Shown here piece after piece: positions 5,796-12,612 of a stretch of DNA of 12,612 nt. The notes beneath the pieces are model-generated. The model saw nothing but the letters and a program-made list of their open reading frames with translations. It made no database searches and had not been told where the DNA came from. Position 1 is the first letter of the stretch. The number at the start of each line of letters is the position of its first letter. The position numbers and the translations under genes are program-made. The stretch spans positions 1 through 12,612 of the forward strand of contig JAGAES010000060.1 of NCBI GenBank assembly GCA_017613055.1, read 5' to 3'. The stretch comes from Lachnospiraceae bacterium (GTDB lineage Bacteria > Bacillota_A > Clostridia > Lachnospirales > Lachnospiraceae).

Positions 5796-8195
5796 ATGTA
5801 TAAACTTTTCTTCATTGCCCGTAATAATCTTAAGAAGCAGAAAGGCGACATGATCACATTTTTCGCGTTTACGCTTCTTGCGTCGTACCTGATCTTCCAA
5901 TGCGCGAGCGCCCTTCTCGGAATGAGCAAGGTGCTTGAGAGCCGTTTTAAAGAAGTGAACGGCGCGCACGTGATGATACTCGGCGGTAACTCCGAGGAGG
6001 AGACCGAGGCCTGGACGAAGGCATTTACGGAAAATGCGAACGTCGTCGATTTTGAAACCGTCCCTTTCGTGAATATGTACGCGCAGTACAAAAACGCGAA
6101 GCAGGAGGATTTTGCGGAGTACAGCATCTGGGCGGAGCCTTACACGACCGTGTCCCGCTTCATGCAGATGGGGATTGATGCTTCGGCGCTCAAAGAGGAT
6201 GACATTCTCGTTCCGTTTTTCTTAAAGAGCCGTTTTAAGGTCGGAGACACGATGGTGCTCCGGTTTGATAAAAACGAGTACCGGCTTCATGTGGCAGGCT
6301 ACACGGAGAATCCGTATTTTTCGTCTTCCATTAACGTAACGGTGTATTACTGCTACCTCTCCGAGGCAATGCTGAACCGGATTACAACGGACAATCCGAC
6401 GCGTGCCGGCTGGGGTACGGTGTACCGCGGAATTATCGATCAAAAGAAACTCGATGACGGACTTGAGACGATGACCGTGGAGAAGGAAGTCATCGAAAGC
6501 TATCAGAGCAGTATTCTCCCTTACGCGGAAGCTGACCCGGATAAGAATTACAGCTATGTGTCCAGCGTAAACTGGCATATGATGCGGGGTGGCGCGCAGT
6601 TCCTGCCGCAAGTCGTCATGGGCGTTGTGCTGATGTTCGGCGTGCTGATTCTTGTCATCGCATTTGTCATCATTTCGCACGGCGTGAAGAACTTCTTAGT
6701 CCGCAATATGAAAAACACCGGAATCCTTGAAGCTGCGGGCTACACGGCATCGATGCTCCGTTGGGCGCTTGTCTGCCAGATCGTGCTTGTGGCGGGAATC
6801 GGATCTTTGATCGGCGTCGGTCTCGGCGTAGCAACGAACAGCGCGTTCGGGGATATCGTGAGCGCAGTGCTCGGACTATCCTGGAACCAGCCGGTCCGGT
6901 GGGACGTGGCGGTTCTGACGATTTTCGGAATGGCTGCCGTAACATTTCTGCTTTCGATGTTCATCGGGCGCGTATATAAGAGGATTACGGTTCTCGACGC
7001 GCTCCGTGGCGGCATCAATACGCACAATTACCGGAAGAATTACGTTCCGCTTGATAAGAGCAGCCTGCCGCTTCCCGTGGCAATGTCCCTTAAGAGCACG
7101 TTCGGAAGCCTCCGGAACAGCATTCTTCTTGTGTTCATTACGGCCATCCTTGCCGTCGCGATGGCGTGCGGCTTCGGCATGTATGAAAGCTTCGGCGCAC
7201 GTCCGGAATCCCTTATAAAGATCATGGGAATGGAAAGCGGCAAGGTTTACATGTCGAACGGGGATGTTTCCCTTGCGGACGAATACCGTAAGATTGAGGG
7301 CGTGACCAACGTACTTGTGCAGAAAGGCTTCGAGCCGACCGTAATCCACGGTGACAGGGAGAAATCCGCATATACTTACGTGGAGGACGATGTCAACCAC
7401 CGCGAATACCTGATTCTTCTTGAGGGACGGGTTCCGGTTCATGACAATGAGATCCTGCTGACGAAGGTGCTTGCGGAAGATCTCGGCGTTTCCGTCGGGG
7501 ACGTGGTAACGGTGAAGAACGGAACGAAGACCGCAGACTATATCGTCACCGGATTTGACCAGCGTATGGAGCGGATGGGACGCACCATGAACCTGACGAT
7601 GGAAGGAGCGAAGAAACTGGTCGGAGAGTTCCCGCGGATGGACATTCTGATCTACGCGGACGATGACGTTTCCTTTGAAACGCTTGAAGAAAAGGTACGT
7701 GCGATTGCCGACGCGAACGGCGACACGGAGTATGTCATCGTGAACTCCGAGAAGAATATGGAAACCACGATGGGGACCGTCAGCAAAGCGCTTAAGATGG
7801 TATGTATCGTGATTGCAATCCTCACGATGCTTATTGTAATCTTTACGGAATCCTTGATAATCCGTGCCAAGATTACGAGAGAGTGGCGTGACATGGGCGT
7901 CAGCAAGGCACTCGGCGCGACAAGCGGCCAGCTGGTACTTCAGACGATGCTTTCGAACCTTCCGGCGGTCTTCCTCGGAAGCGTTCTCGGAACGGCGGTC
8001 TCCGGCATGGCAGGGGCAGCCCTCTGCAAATTCATCTTTTCCCTGTTCGGATTAAAGAAGATCTGTTTCGTTACTCCGTTCTGCTGGATTGTTCTGACGG
8101 TTGTCGGAATCGTCCTGATGGCAGCAGCGAGCTCGGCACTGATCGGTCTTCGCGTCCGCAGGATGAAGCCCGTCGAGATGATTACGGAAGAATAA
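5796..8195 (+). CDS. ABC transporter permease with two FtsX domains (MacB-like)
   Basis: This 799-residue membrane protein starts one base after the ATPase stop, so translation is probably coupled; no strong ribosome site of its own is seen. About eight membrane helices are visible: 19-41, 270-294, 323-345, 370-391, 440-461, 667-689, 718-748 and 762-785. Two large extracellular domains (about 45-268 and 465-662) each resemble the MacB-PCD type, with a repeated pattern in which a short strand region ends in VGD (149-151 and 567-569). Two FtsX repeats follow, with cytoplasmic turns MKNTGILEAAGYT (305-317) and WRDMGVSKALGAT (697-709), the coupling-helix signature of this superfamily. The 4+4 helix layout with two outside domains is unlike the 10-helix BceB type. 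Family knowledge suggests export of lipids or peptides or envelope remodelling; the actual substrate is unknown. A terminator-like stem lies downstream. Confidence 0.93.
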   Translation: MYKLFFIARNNLKKQKGDMITFFAFTLLASYLIFQCASALLGMSKVLESRFKEVNGAHVMILGGNSEEETEAWTKAFTENANVVDFETVPFVNMYAQYKNAKQEDFAEYSIWAEPYTTVSRFMQMGIDASALKEDDILVPFFLKSRFKVGDTMVLRFDKNEYRLHVAGYTENPYFSSSINVTVYYCYLSEAMLNRITTDNPTRAGWGTVYRGIIDQKKLDDGLETMTVEKEVIESYQSSILPYAEADPDKNYSYVSSVNWHMMRGGAQFLPQVVMGVVLMFGVLILVIAFVIISHGVKNFLVRNMKNTGILEAAGYTASMLRWALVCQIVLVAGIGSLIGVGLGVATNSAFGDIVSAVLGLSWNQPVRWDVAVLTIFGMAAVTFLLSMFIGRVYKRITVLDALRGGINTHNYRKNYVPLDKSSLPLPVAMSLKSTFGSLRNSILLVFITAILAVAMACGFGMYESFGARPESLIKIMGMESGKVYMSNGDVSLADEYRKIEGVTNVLVQKGFEPTVIHGDREKSAYTYVEDDVNHREYLILLEGRVPVHDNEILLTKVLAEDLGVSVGDVVTVKNGTKTADYIVTGFDQRMERMGRTMNLTMEGAKKLVGEFPRMDILIYADDDVSFETLEEKVRAIADANGDTEYVIVNSEKNMETTMGTVSKALKMVCIVIAILTMLIVIFTESLIIRAKITREWRDMGVSKALGATSGQLVLQTMLSNLPAVFLGSVLGTAVSGMAGAALCKFIFSLFGLKKICFVTPFCWIVLTVVGIVLMAAASSALIGLRVRRMKPVEMITEE

Positions 8196-8251
8196 AGCGG
8201 TCCGGTCCCGAGGCTTCGGGGGAGGTTTACAATATAAGGCGTTACATGACG

Positions 8252-8286
8252 GACCGGGCTCGGGATTCTTTCCGGGTCCGGTCTTT
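8252..8286 (+). terminator. Terminator-like stem-loop after the ABC permease
   Basis: GACCGGGCTCGG (8252-8263) can pair with CCGGGTCCGGTC (8272-8283) as a 12-bp stem with two G-U pairs and an 8-base loop, followed by TTT and an AT-rich stretch. The stem is strong but the T tract is short, so termination is likely partial, possibly letting some transporter transcript run into the regulator gene. Confidence 0.5.
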
Positions 8287-8312
8287 GATATGCAAAAAAA
8301 CGCGAACGGGAA

Positions 8313-8341
8313 TTGTGACGCGCCGGAAAATGTGATACAAT
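8313..8341 (+). promoter_or_regulatory. Predicted promoter of the two-component operon
   Basis: TTGTGA (8313-8318) and TACAAT (8336-8341) are spaced by exactly 17 bases, with TG one base upstream of the -10 (TGATACAAT). This is the best promoter in the window. Transcription would start near 8348, about 25 bases before the regulator ATG at 8373. Confidence 0.75.
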
Positions 8342-8356
8342 GGTATAAATACCATT
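8339..8356. repeat. Perfect palindrome over -10/start site, candidate operator
   Basis: AATGGTAT and ATACCATT form 8-base arms around a 2-base centre. The left arm overlaps the last bases of the -10 element (8336-8341) and the right arm covers the predicted start site near 8348. Because only one arm would be transcribed, it is more likely a DNA site for a dimeric repressor than an RNA hairpin. Confidence 0.55.
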
Positions 8357-8359
8357 GAG

Positions 8360-8365
8360 AAGGGG
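8360..8365 (+). promoter_or_regulatory. Ribosome binding site that sets the regulator start at 8373
   Basis: AAGGGG lies seven bases before ATG 8373. An upstream in-frame TTG at 8355 would add six residues but sits within the palindrome, only a few bases from the predicted transcription start, with no ribosome site before it. Confidence 0.65.
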
Positions 8366-8372
8366 ACAACGC

Positions 8373-9131
8373 ATGCATTATCAGTGCTTGATTGTGGACG
8401 ATGAGGCCGAGCTCGCGAAGATGACGGCCGAATATTTTCAGATGTTCGACGTGGCGACGGCCTGCGTGGACGGCGCTGAGGCGTGCTATGCCTTCCTTCG
8501 GGACAATACGACGGAACTGATTCTTCTTGATATTAACCTCGGGGACGGCTCCGGATTCTCGGTATGCCGGAAGCTTCGCGAGGAGTACCGTCTGCCGATT
8601 CTTTTCATCAGTGCCCGTCAGAGCGATGACGACGTGCTCGCGGCACTCAGTATCGGAGGCGACGATTACATCAAAAAGCCGTACAGCCTGTCGGTATTGC
8701 TTGCAAAGGTAAAGGTGAACCTGCGGCGCGTCAGCGAGCTTAAGGAAGCGCAGAAGAAAGAGGCGGGTGCGCGGGAAGATGCATGCGGAAATGCCGGAGG
8801 CAACGGAAACAACGAAACCCAAAGCACACAGGGCGGCGGATGCCCCGGGCTCTCGTTAGATGCCGCTACAATGTCCGCGGTGCGGCGCGGCGTACGCGTT
8901 CCGCTTAAAGCGAAGGAGTATGCGCTTCTTGCGTGCCTTTACGAGCACCGCAATAAGATTGTGACGAAAGAGGAACTGTTTGACCAGGTCTGGGGCGATG
9001 CCTTCTACAGCGACGGGACGCTCAACGTGCATATCCGCAAGCTTCGCGAGAAGCTCGAGGACGACCCGAACGCGCCGGTATTGATCAAGACGGTATGGGG
9101 CACAGGATACATTCTCGAAACGGAAGGTTAA
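8373..9131 (+). CDS. OmpR/PhoB-family response regulator
   Basis: This 252-residue protein has an N-terminal receiver domain (1-118) and a C-terminal winged-helix DNA-binding domain (about 160-250). Receiver residues are D9-D10 (IVDDEAE), phospho-acceptor D53 (LILLDINLGD), S80 (LFISAR) and K102 (YIKKPYS), so it should be phosphorylated normally. The winged helix includes LKAKEYALLACL, the recognition-helix region TLNVHIRKLREKLE and the wing TVWGTGYIL. The two domains are joined by an unusually long, Gly/Asn/Gln-rich linker (about 120-158) containing two cysteines. ATG 8373 makes MHYQCLIVDDE, the usual short lead-in of the family. The kinase gene follows three bases after its stop, so the kinase is surely its partner. 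Its targets are probably the ABC operon upstream and its own promoter; both are inferred from location. Confidence 0.95.
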   Translation: MHYQCLIVDDEAELAKMTAEYFQMFDVATACVDGAEACYAFLRDNTTELILLDINLGDGSGFSVCRKLREEYRLPILFISARQSDDDVLAALSIGGDDYIKKPYSLSVLLAKVKVNLRRVSELKEAQKKEAGAREDACGNAGGNGNNETQSTQGGGCPGLSLDAATMSAVRRGVRVPLKAKEYALLACLYEHRNKIVTKEELFDQVWGDAFYSDGTLNVHIRKLREKLEDDPNAPVLIKTVWGTGYILETEG

Positions 9132-9134
9132 AAC

Positions 9135-10481
9135 GTGAGAAAACTGCTGATAATCTACGGAATCCTGATGCTCGGCGCGCTTTTTGTGCTTTTGAAGATT
9201 TCTTCCGGAAGCACCTTCGAAAAGCGTGACATGGTTTCTTATAACGATACGCTTCATAAAGCGTACGCGGATTACACCGCGGGGCTTTCCGAAGCGGAAA
9301 TTGAAAAGAAATACGGCTGCCAGCTGATTCTTTCTTCGAAGACGGATTCCGCGGAACTGACGAAGCTTTACTCGGAATACGCGCTGGTGCTTGATTTTGC
9401 GCCGGAAGGGGAGACCGTCGGAAAGATCGCCTGGAGCGACGTGAAGACGACGGAACAATCCGGAAAGAATACGTTCCGTGTTGCGGCGGTGATCATCTGG
9501 GCAATCTTCTGCGTGCTCGGACTGCTGCTTCTTCTGGCCGTCGATTACTACCTGCTTCGTCCGAACCGCGAGATGAAGGCTTATGCGGGCGAAATCGCGA
9601 AAGGGAACCTCGACGTGCCGCTTCCGATCCGCAGGAACAATCCGTTCGGAAATCTGACGGAAAGCTTCGACCTGATGCGCGAGGAACTCAGGAACTCAAA
9701 GGCGCGCGAGGCGGAAGCCGAGAAAGCGAAGAAAGAGCTTGTTGCGGAGCTCGCACACGACATCAAGACGCCGGTTGCGACGATCCGTGCGACCTGCGAA
9801 GTGCTTGAACTCAAGCAGCAGAGAAGGCTTGAGCAGCTTAAGAAGGAATCGGACGCCGCCGGCGTTAGACAGAACGCCGTCACCGGCAGGGTAAACACGG
9901 ACGCCGTCGCCGAAGCGGAGGACGTTCTTTCGAAGACGCAGACAATCGCGCACAAGGCGGACACGATTGAAACGCTGATGGGAACGGTGTTCCAGGCAAC
10001 GCTTGAGGAACTGGACCGGATCGAAGTAAATCCGGCCGAGGAGAGTTCGGAACTGATTGAAGAGTATTTCCGGAATCTCCGCAATTACGGCACGATTCTC
10101 CTTGAGAATCATATCCCTTCCTGCCTCGTTTACATGGACCGGCTCCGCATGGAGCAGGTAATCGACAACGTGGTCGGAAATTCGCGCAAATACGCGGACA
10201 CCGATATCCACGTGCGGTTCTCGGAAACGGCCGGAAAAGGGAAAGACGGTGCCGACGTAACCTACATAAAAGTCCGGATCAAGGACGACGGACCGGGAGC
10301 GCCGGAAGACGAGCTCCCGCTTTTAACCAGTAAGTACTACAGAGGTAGTACAGCAAAGGACAAAGCCGGTTTCGGCATGGGTCTTTACCTCGTCCGCTCG
10401 TATATGGAAAAGCAGGGCGGCGGCGCGGAAGTATATAACGATGAGGGTTTTGTAGTCGAATTGTACCTGAAGAAGGTTTGA
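9135..10481 (+). CDS. Sensor histidine kinase with extracellular sensor domain
   Basis: This 448-residue kinase begins at GTG 9135, behind GGAAGG (seven bases away) inside the end of the regulator gene, and the start gives a basic MRK lead into membrane helix 1 (3-22). An outside domain of about 93 residues (23-115) precedes helix 2 (about 116-141). A HAMP-like linker (about 142-200) leads to the DHp domain with phospho-acceptor H208 (ELAHDIKTPVATIRA) and then to an ATPase domain with N349 (VVGNSRKYA), DDGPG (384-388) and FGMGLYLV (413-420). All core residues are present. The stretch from H208 to the start of the ATPase domain is about 30-35 residues longer than usual, because a charged insertion (about 227-265) lies where the DHp helices normally turn. 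With the regulator it forms an operon next to the ABC genes. The sensed signal is unknown. Confidence 0.95.
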   Translation: MRKLLIIYGILMLGALFVLLKISSGSTFEKRDMVSYNDTLHKAYADYTAGLSEAEIEKKYGCQLILSSKTDSAELTKLYSEYALVLDFAPEGETVGKIAWSDVKTTEQSGKNTFRVAAVIIWAIFCVLGLLLLLAVDYYLLRPNREMKAYAGEIAKGNLDVPLPIRRNNPFGNLTESFDLMREELRNSKAREAEAEKAKKELVAELAHDIKTPVATIRATCEVLELKQQRRLEQLKKESDAAGVRQNAVTGRVNTDAVAEAEDVLSKTQTIAHKADTIETLMGTVFQATLEELDRIEVNPAEESSELIEEYFRNLRNYGTILLENHIPSCLVYMDRLRMEQVIDNVVGNSRKYADTDIHVRFSETAGKGKDGADVTYIKVRIKDDGPGAPEDELPLLTSKYYRGSTAKDKAGFGMGLYLVRSYMEKQGGGAEVYNDEGFVVELYLKKV

Positions 10482-10501
10482 CGGATTCTTCATTGTCCGT
10501 C
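10480..10501 (+). other. Small hairpin overlapping the kinase stop
   Basis: GACGGA (10480-10485) pairs with TCCGTC (10496-10501) across a 10-base loop. No T tract follows, so it is a weak terminator candidate at best; it overlaps the -35 of the candidate promoter at 10493-10521. Confidence 0.25.
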
Positions 10502-10521
10502 GCTTCCGTATGTGACAGAAT
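10493..10521 (+). promoter_or_regulatory. Candidate promoter for the FIST-EAL gene
   Basis: TTGTCC (10493-10498) is followed after 17 bases by CAGAAT (10516-10521), with TG one base before the -10. Both hexamers are imperfect, but spacing and the extended -10 resemble the regulator promoter at 8313-8341. It would allow the FIST-EAL gene to be expressed apart from the kinase. Confidence 0.4.
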
Positions 10522-10564
10522 CAAACAAGTATCCGATTTACGCTGCGTGCAGAAAGGAGGTCGT

Positions 10565-12612
10565 ATGTTTACCTGGAATTATCCGTATATATCGCGTGCA
10601 AGGCTCGAGACGGACTTGTCGCAGATTTTCCCCGAGCAGGGCGAAGGTGACGTCCTGGTGCGGATTCATACGGCCATCCATCTCGGTGAGGAAGCGGTCG
10701 AACTGGCCCGCTTCATCAAAAACCTGCTTCCGAAGGCGAAAATCATCGGGACCAGTACCTCGGCCGCCATCAATCACGGCAAGCTTGCGATGAACCAGTG
10801 TTTCATCTCGGTCACCTCGACGCAGAACGTGAGCATCCGGACGATGATGATTCCGACGGTCGATGACGCATCCGGCATGCCACTCTCCGTGGACGGCGTA
10901 TGCAATATCGCGAAACCTGCGCTGATGCAGTCCGGCATGAAGATTCTCTTTGCATTTCTCGCGGGAGAGTTTTATGATTTCGAGCGGATGGTCGACCAGG
11001 TCAACACCTGCGCGCCCGGCGTCCGCATGATCGGCGGCATCGTCAACTATTCGGATATCGGAAGGCAGAAGGAGTCGGCCGGAGGGTTCGTTTTCGATGA
11101 GAACGGTTACTCGAAGCGCGGTCTGCTGCTTTGCTCGCTTGCGGGCGAAGAACTGGCTGCGGTGACCGACTACGCGACCGGTGCGCAGGCCATCGGAGAC
11201 GCCTATGAAATTACCGACGCATTCGGCAGCTGTATTTTAAAACTCGGCGAGACGGACGCGGCGAAGGAGTACCGTTCCGGCGTCGGCAACGCGCTGAGAA
11301 GACGTCCCGAACTCGCCAATCTGTTCCCACTTGTCTACGCGGACGAGGAGGACATCCCCGTCCCGATTACCTATGCGGAAGGAAAAACGCTTGCGGAGCT
11401 GTTTCCGCCGGAGAATCCCGCATACCGCGAAGCCTACGCGGCGCGTCCGGACATTGATCCGAACGTGCGGCACGAGCGCCTGCTTACCAATCATAACGTT
11501 TCCGTCGGGCGGAGTCTCCGCCGGGCCTTTATCTATGACCGGAAGATTATCACCGATAACCATGTGATGTTCCGCCGCATCGAGAATTTCGAGAAGGCGC
11601 AGACGATTACGGGTTATCTCACTTCGGCGCGTTCCGGCATCTATTCGAACTGCGCCAAATGGGAACTCTCCGTTTACGAAAACTCCAATATGTGCGGTTG
11701 CGTAACTGCCGGCGAAATTGCGTGGAAGAACGGCAGAAATGTCCTTGCGGACTGCGCCTTCACGGTTGCGGCGTTCGGTGAGGAGCCGATGACGCAGGAG
11801 TGCAATCCGTACGCTTTTTCCCACACCGATTCTCTGGCAGCGGACAACCAGGCGCTTCTTGCCTACCTCCTTGAGGTGGAGACGCGGATTGAAAAAAGAC
11901 CTTCCGGCGCCAGCGCGGCGGCAGGGCTTCGGGAGTTCGTCCGTGACTGTGAGATGAAACTGCTTTACTCCGAGCAGGAGGATATTCCGAACGCTGCCGC
12001 GATGAATATGGACATGAAGCTTCACGGCTACGACCGGATCTGCATCATTCGCGTGCCGGATACGTCCGGGATGCGTGTCGTATTCGACGAAGATCTTATC
12101 GCGCTTACCGAGCGGAGTTTTATCAGCCGGTGCTCGGATTTCGCGGCGAAGAATCACTATAAAATGTACCGGCTCGACAACTGGCAGGTTGCCATTGCCG
12201 CGCCGTCCTATACCTGCGCGCTCCGTACCATGCAGAGGCACATGGAGATGCTGCAGAAGAGTCTGTTCATGGCGTCCGGAGGACTGATTGCGATTGTTCC
12301 GATATTCTGCATCATCAACGGCGCCACCGTGGAGAACCTGAAGCAGGTTTACAATTCCGCCTCGATTGAGATGTCGCAGAAGAATACGCAGTTTTATGTG
12401 TGCGACGCGATGAATTACCAACCTGACGAAGAGAGCATCCGGAAGCGCTACCGTATGATTAACGTCATCAACTATGCAATCGCGCATGACGCGGTGGTTC
12501 CGTATTATCAGGGAATCCACGACAACGCGACGGGGACGATTCACCATTACGAATCGCTGATGCGAATCCTGGATGAAGAGGGCAATATCTATACGCCGTA
12601 TCATTTTCTGGA
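10565..12612 (+). CDS. FIST - degenerate GGDEF - EAL protein, partial at C-terminus (window edge)
   Basis: The frame is open from ATG 10565 to the window edge (682 complete codons), behind a near-perfect AAAGGAGGT four bases from the start by its GGAGG core. Residues about 25-210 resemble FIST_N and about 225-410 FIST_C, including CGCVTAGEIAW (about 378-387) and FTVAAFGEE (about 398-406), which match the family's small-ligand-sensing core. Residues about 465-600 have the GGDEF-domain layout: DIPN (473-476) stands where LTGLPN is expected, and DNWQV (538-542) replaces the GGDEF loop, so no diguanylate cyclase activity is expected. An EAL domain begins near 628, with Q649 (PYYQGI) and E663 (HYESLMR) at the positions of the conserved Gln and Glu. 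It is probably a cytoplasmic c-di-GMP phosphodiesterase controlled by a ligand; whether the remaining EAL metal ligands are intact cannot be seen. No signal peptide or membrane helix is seen. Confidence 0.88.
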   Translation, partial: MFTWNYPYISRARLETDLSQIFPEQGEGDVLVRIHTAIHLGEEAVELARFIKNLLPKAKIIGTSTSAAINHGKLAMNQCFISVTSTQNVSIRTMMIPTVDDASGMPLSVDGVCNIAKPALMQSGMKILFAFLAGEFYDFERMVDQVNTCAPGVRMIGGIVNYSDIGRQKESAGGFVFDENGYSKRGLLLCSLAGEELAAVTDYATGAQAIGDAYEITDAFGSCILKLGETDAAKEYRSGVGNALRRRPELANLFPLVYADEEDIPVPITYAEGKTLAELFPPENPAYREAYAARPDIDPNVRHERLLTNHNVSVGRSLRRAFIYDRKIITDNHVMFRRIENFEKAQTITGYLTSARSGIYSNCAKWELSVYENSNMCGCVTAGEIAWKNGRNVLADCAFTVAAFGEEPMTQECNPYAFSHTDSLAADNQALLAYLLEVETRIEKRPSGASAAAGLREFVRDCEMKLLYSEQEDIPNAAAMNMDMKLHGYDRICIIRVPDTSGMRVVFDEDLIALTERSFISRCSDFAAKNHYKMYRLDNWQVAIAAPSYTCALRTMQRHMEMLQKSLFMASGGLIAIVPIFCIINGATVENLKQVYNSASIEMSQKNTQFYVCDAMNYQPDEESIRKRYRMINVINYAIAHDAVVPYYQGIHDNATGTIHHYESLMRILDEEGNIYTPYHFL

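Larger units (their letters stand above)
8196..8372. other. Intergenic region between transporter and two-component genes
   Basis: This 177-base gap first carries GC-rich, mutually complementary segments (8198-8283), ending in a terminator-like stem, and then the promoter, palindrome and ribosome site of the response regulator gene (8313-8372). No convincing coding frame lies in it; the only ATG frame of note (8246, 29 codons) has no well-placed ribosome site. Confidence 0.7.

Noticed and set aside
5342..6127. 261-codon minus-strand frame over the ABC genes
   Set aside because: It is antisense to the ATPase signature/Walker B region and the permease start; its product has no coherent motif.
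8246..8335. Small 29-codon frame (MTDRARDSF...) between permease and regulator
   Set aside because: The GGAGG at about 8220 is more than 20 bases away, the frame runs through the terminator stem and the -35 element, and its product is not protein-like.
8314..8335. Two TGTGA copies (8314-8318, 8331-8335) as a CRP-type cAMP receptor site
   Set aside because: They are direct, not inverted, repeats 17 bases apart, and are explained as parts of the -35 and extended -10 elements.
8355..8372. TTG start at 8355 for the response regulator
   Set aside because: It lies inside the palindrome, a few bases after the predicted transcription start, without a ribosome site; ATG 8373 has AAGGGG seven bases upstream.
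8052..8822. 256-codon minus-strand frame across the regulator promoter
   Set aside because: It runs antisense over the permease end, the promoter and palindrome, and the receiver domain, with no domain signature or ribosome site.
11237..12604. 455-codon open frame on the minus strand
   Set aside because: It lies fully antisense to the FIST-EAL gene, whose plus-strand domains are clear; its product is rich in Arg, His and Val with no recognisable domain, typical of an antisense shadow in GC-rich DNA.

Overview
The window looks like a chromosomal segment of a moderately GC-rich Clostridia-type Bacillota, probably Lachnospiraceae-like. This is inferred from the strong AGGAGG-type ribosome sites, TGn-extended -10 promoters, a MacB/Bce-style ABC transporter beside an OmpR-type two-component pair, and the protein styles; no rRNA or marker gene is present to prove it. 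The whole window is given over to signal transduction. I see no tRNA, rRNA, CRISPR array, insertion sequence or phage gene.

Left block (1-4744, minus strand): four genes read leftward from a promoter near 4780-4807. In order they encode a membrane CHASE2-class III adenylyl cyclase, a soluble TIM-barrel protein of the sugar-phosphate isomerase/AP endonuclease 2 fold, a GAF-HD-GYP protein (predicted c-di-GMP phosphodiesterase) and a membrane-anchored FecR-domain protein cut by the left edge. Every junction is a 4-base ATGA overlap, so the four proteins are probably made in fixed ratio and may act together. The operon joins a predicted cAMP-making enzyme to a predicted c-di-GMP-degrading enzyme.

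Centre (4745-4981): a 237-base divergent regulatory region. It carries the leftward promoter, a rightward extended -10 promoter with PhoB/OmpR-like direct repeats just upstream, and a leader that can form a hairpin and encode a 17-codon upstream reading frame.

Right block (4982-10481, plus strand): an ABC ATPase and an 8-TM FtsX/MacB-like permease one base apart. A 177-base gap follows, holding GC-rich inverted repeats and a terminator-like stem. After it come an OmpR-family response regulator and a sensor histidine kinase three bases apart, behind a good promoter whose -10 and start site sit in a perfect 8+8 palindrome. The simplest reading is that the two-component pair senses a signal and controls the transporter, probably through the repeats at 4865-4894.

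Right end (10565-12612, plus strand): a large protein with FIST sensory domains, a degenerate GGDEF domain and the start of an EAL domain, cut by the right edge. It is a second predicted c-di-GMP phosphodiesterase. The long antisense reading frames in this block look like shadows of the real genes.
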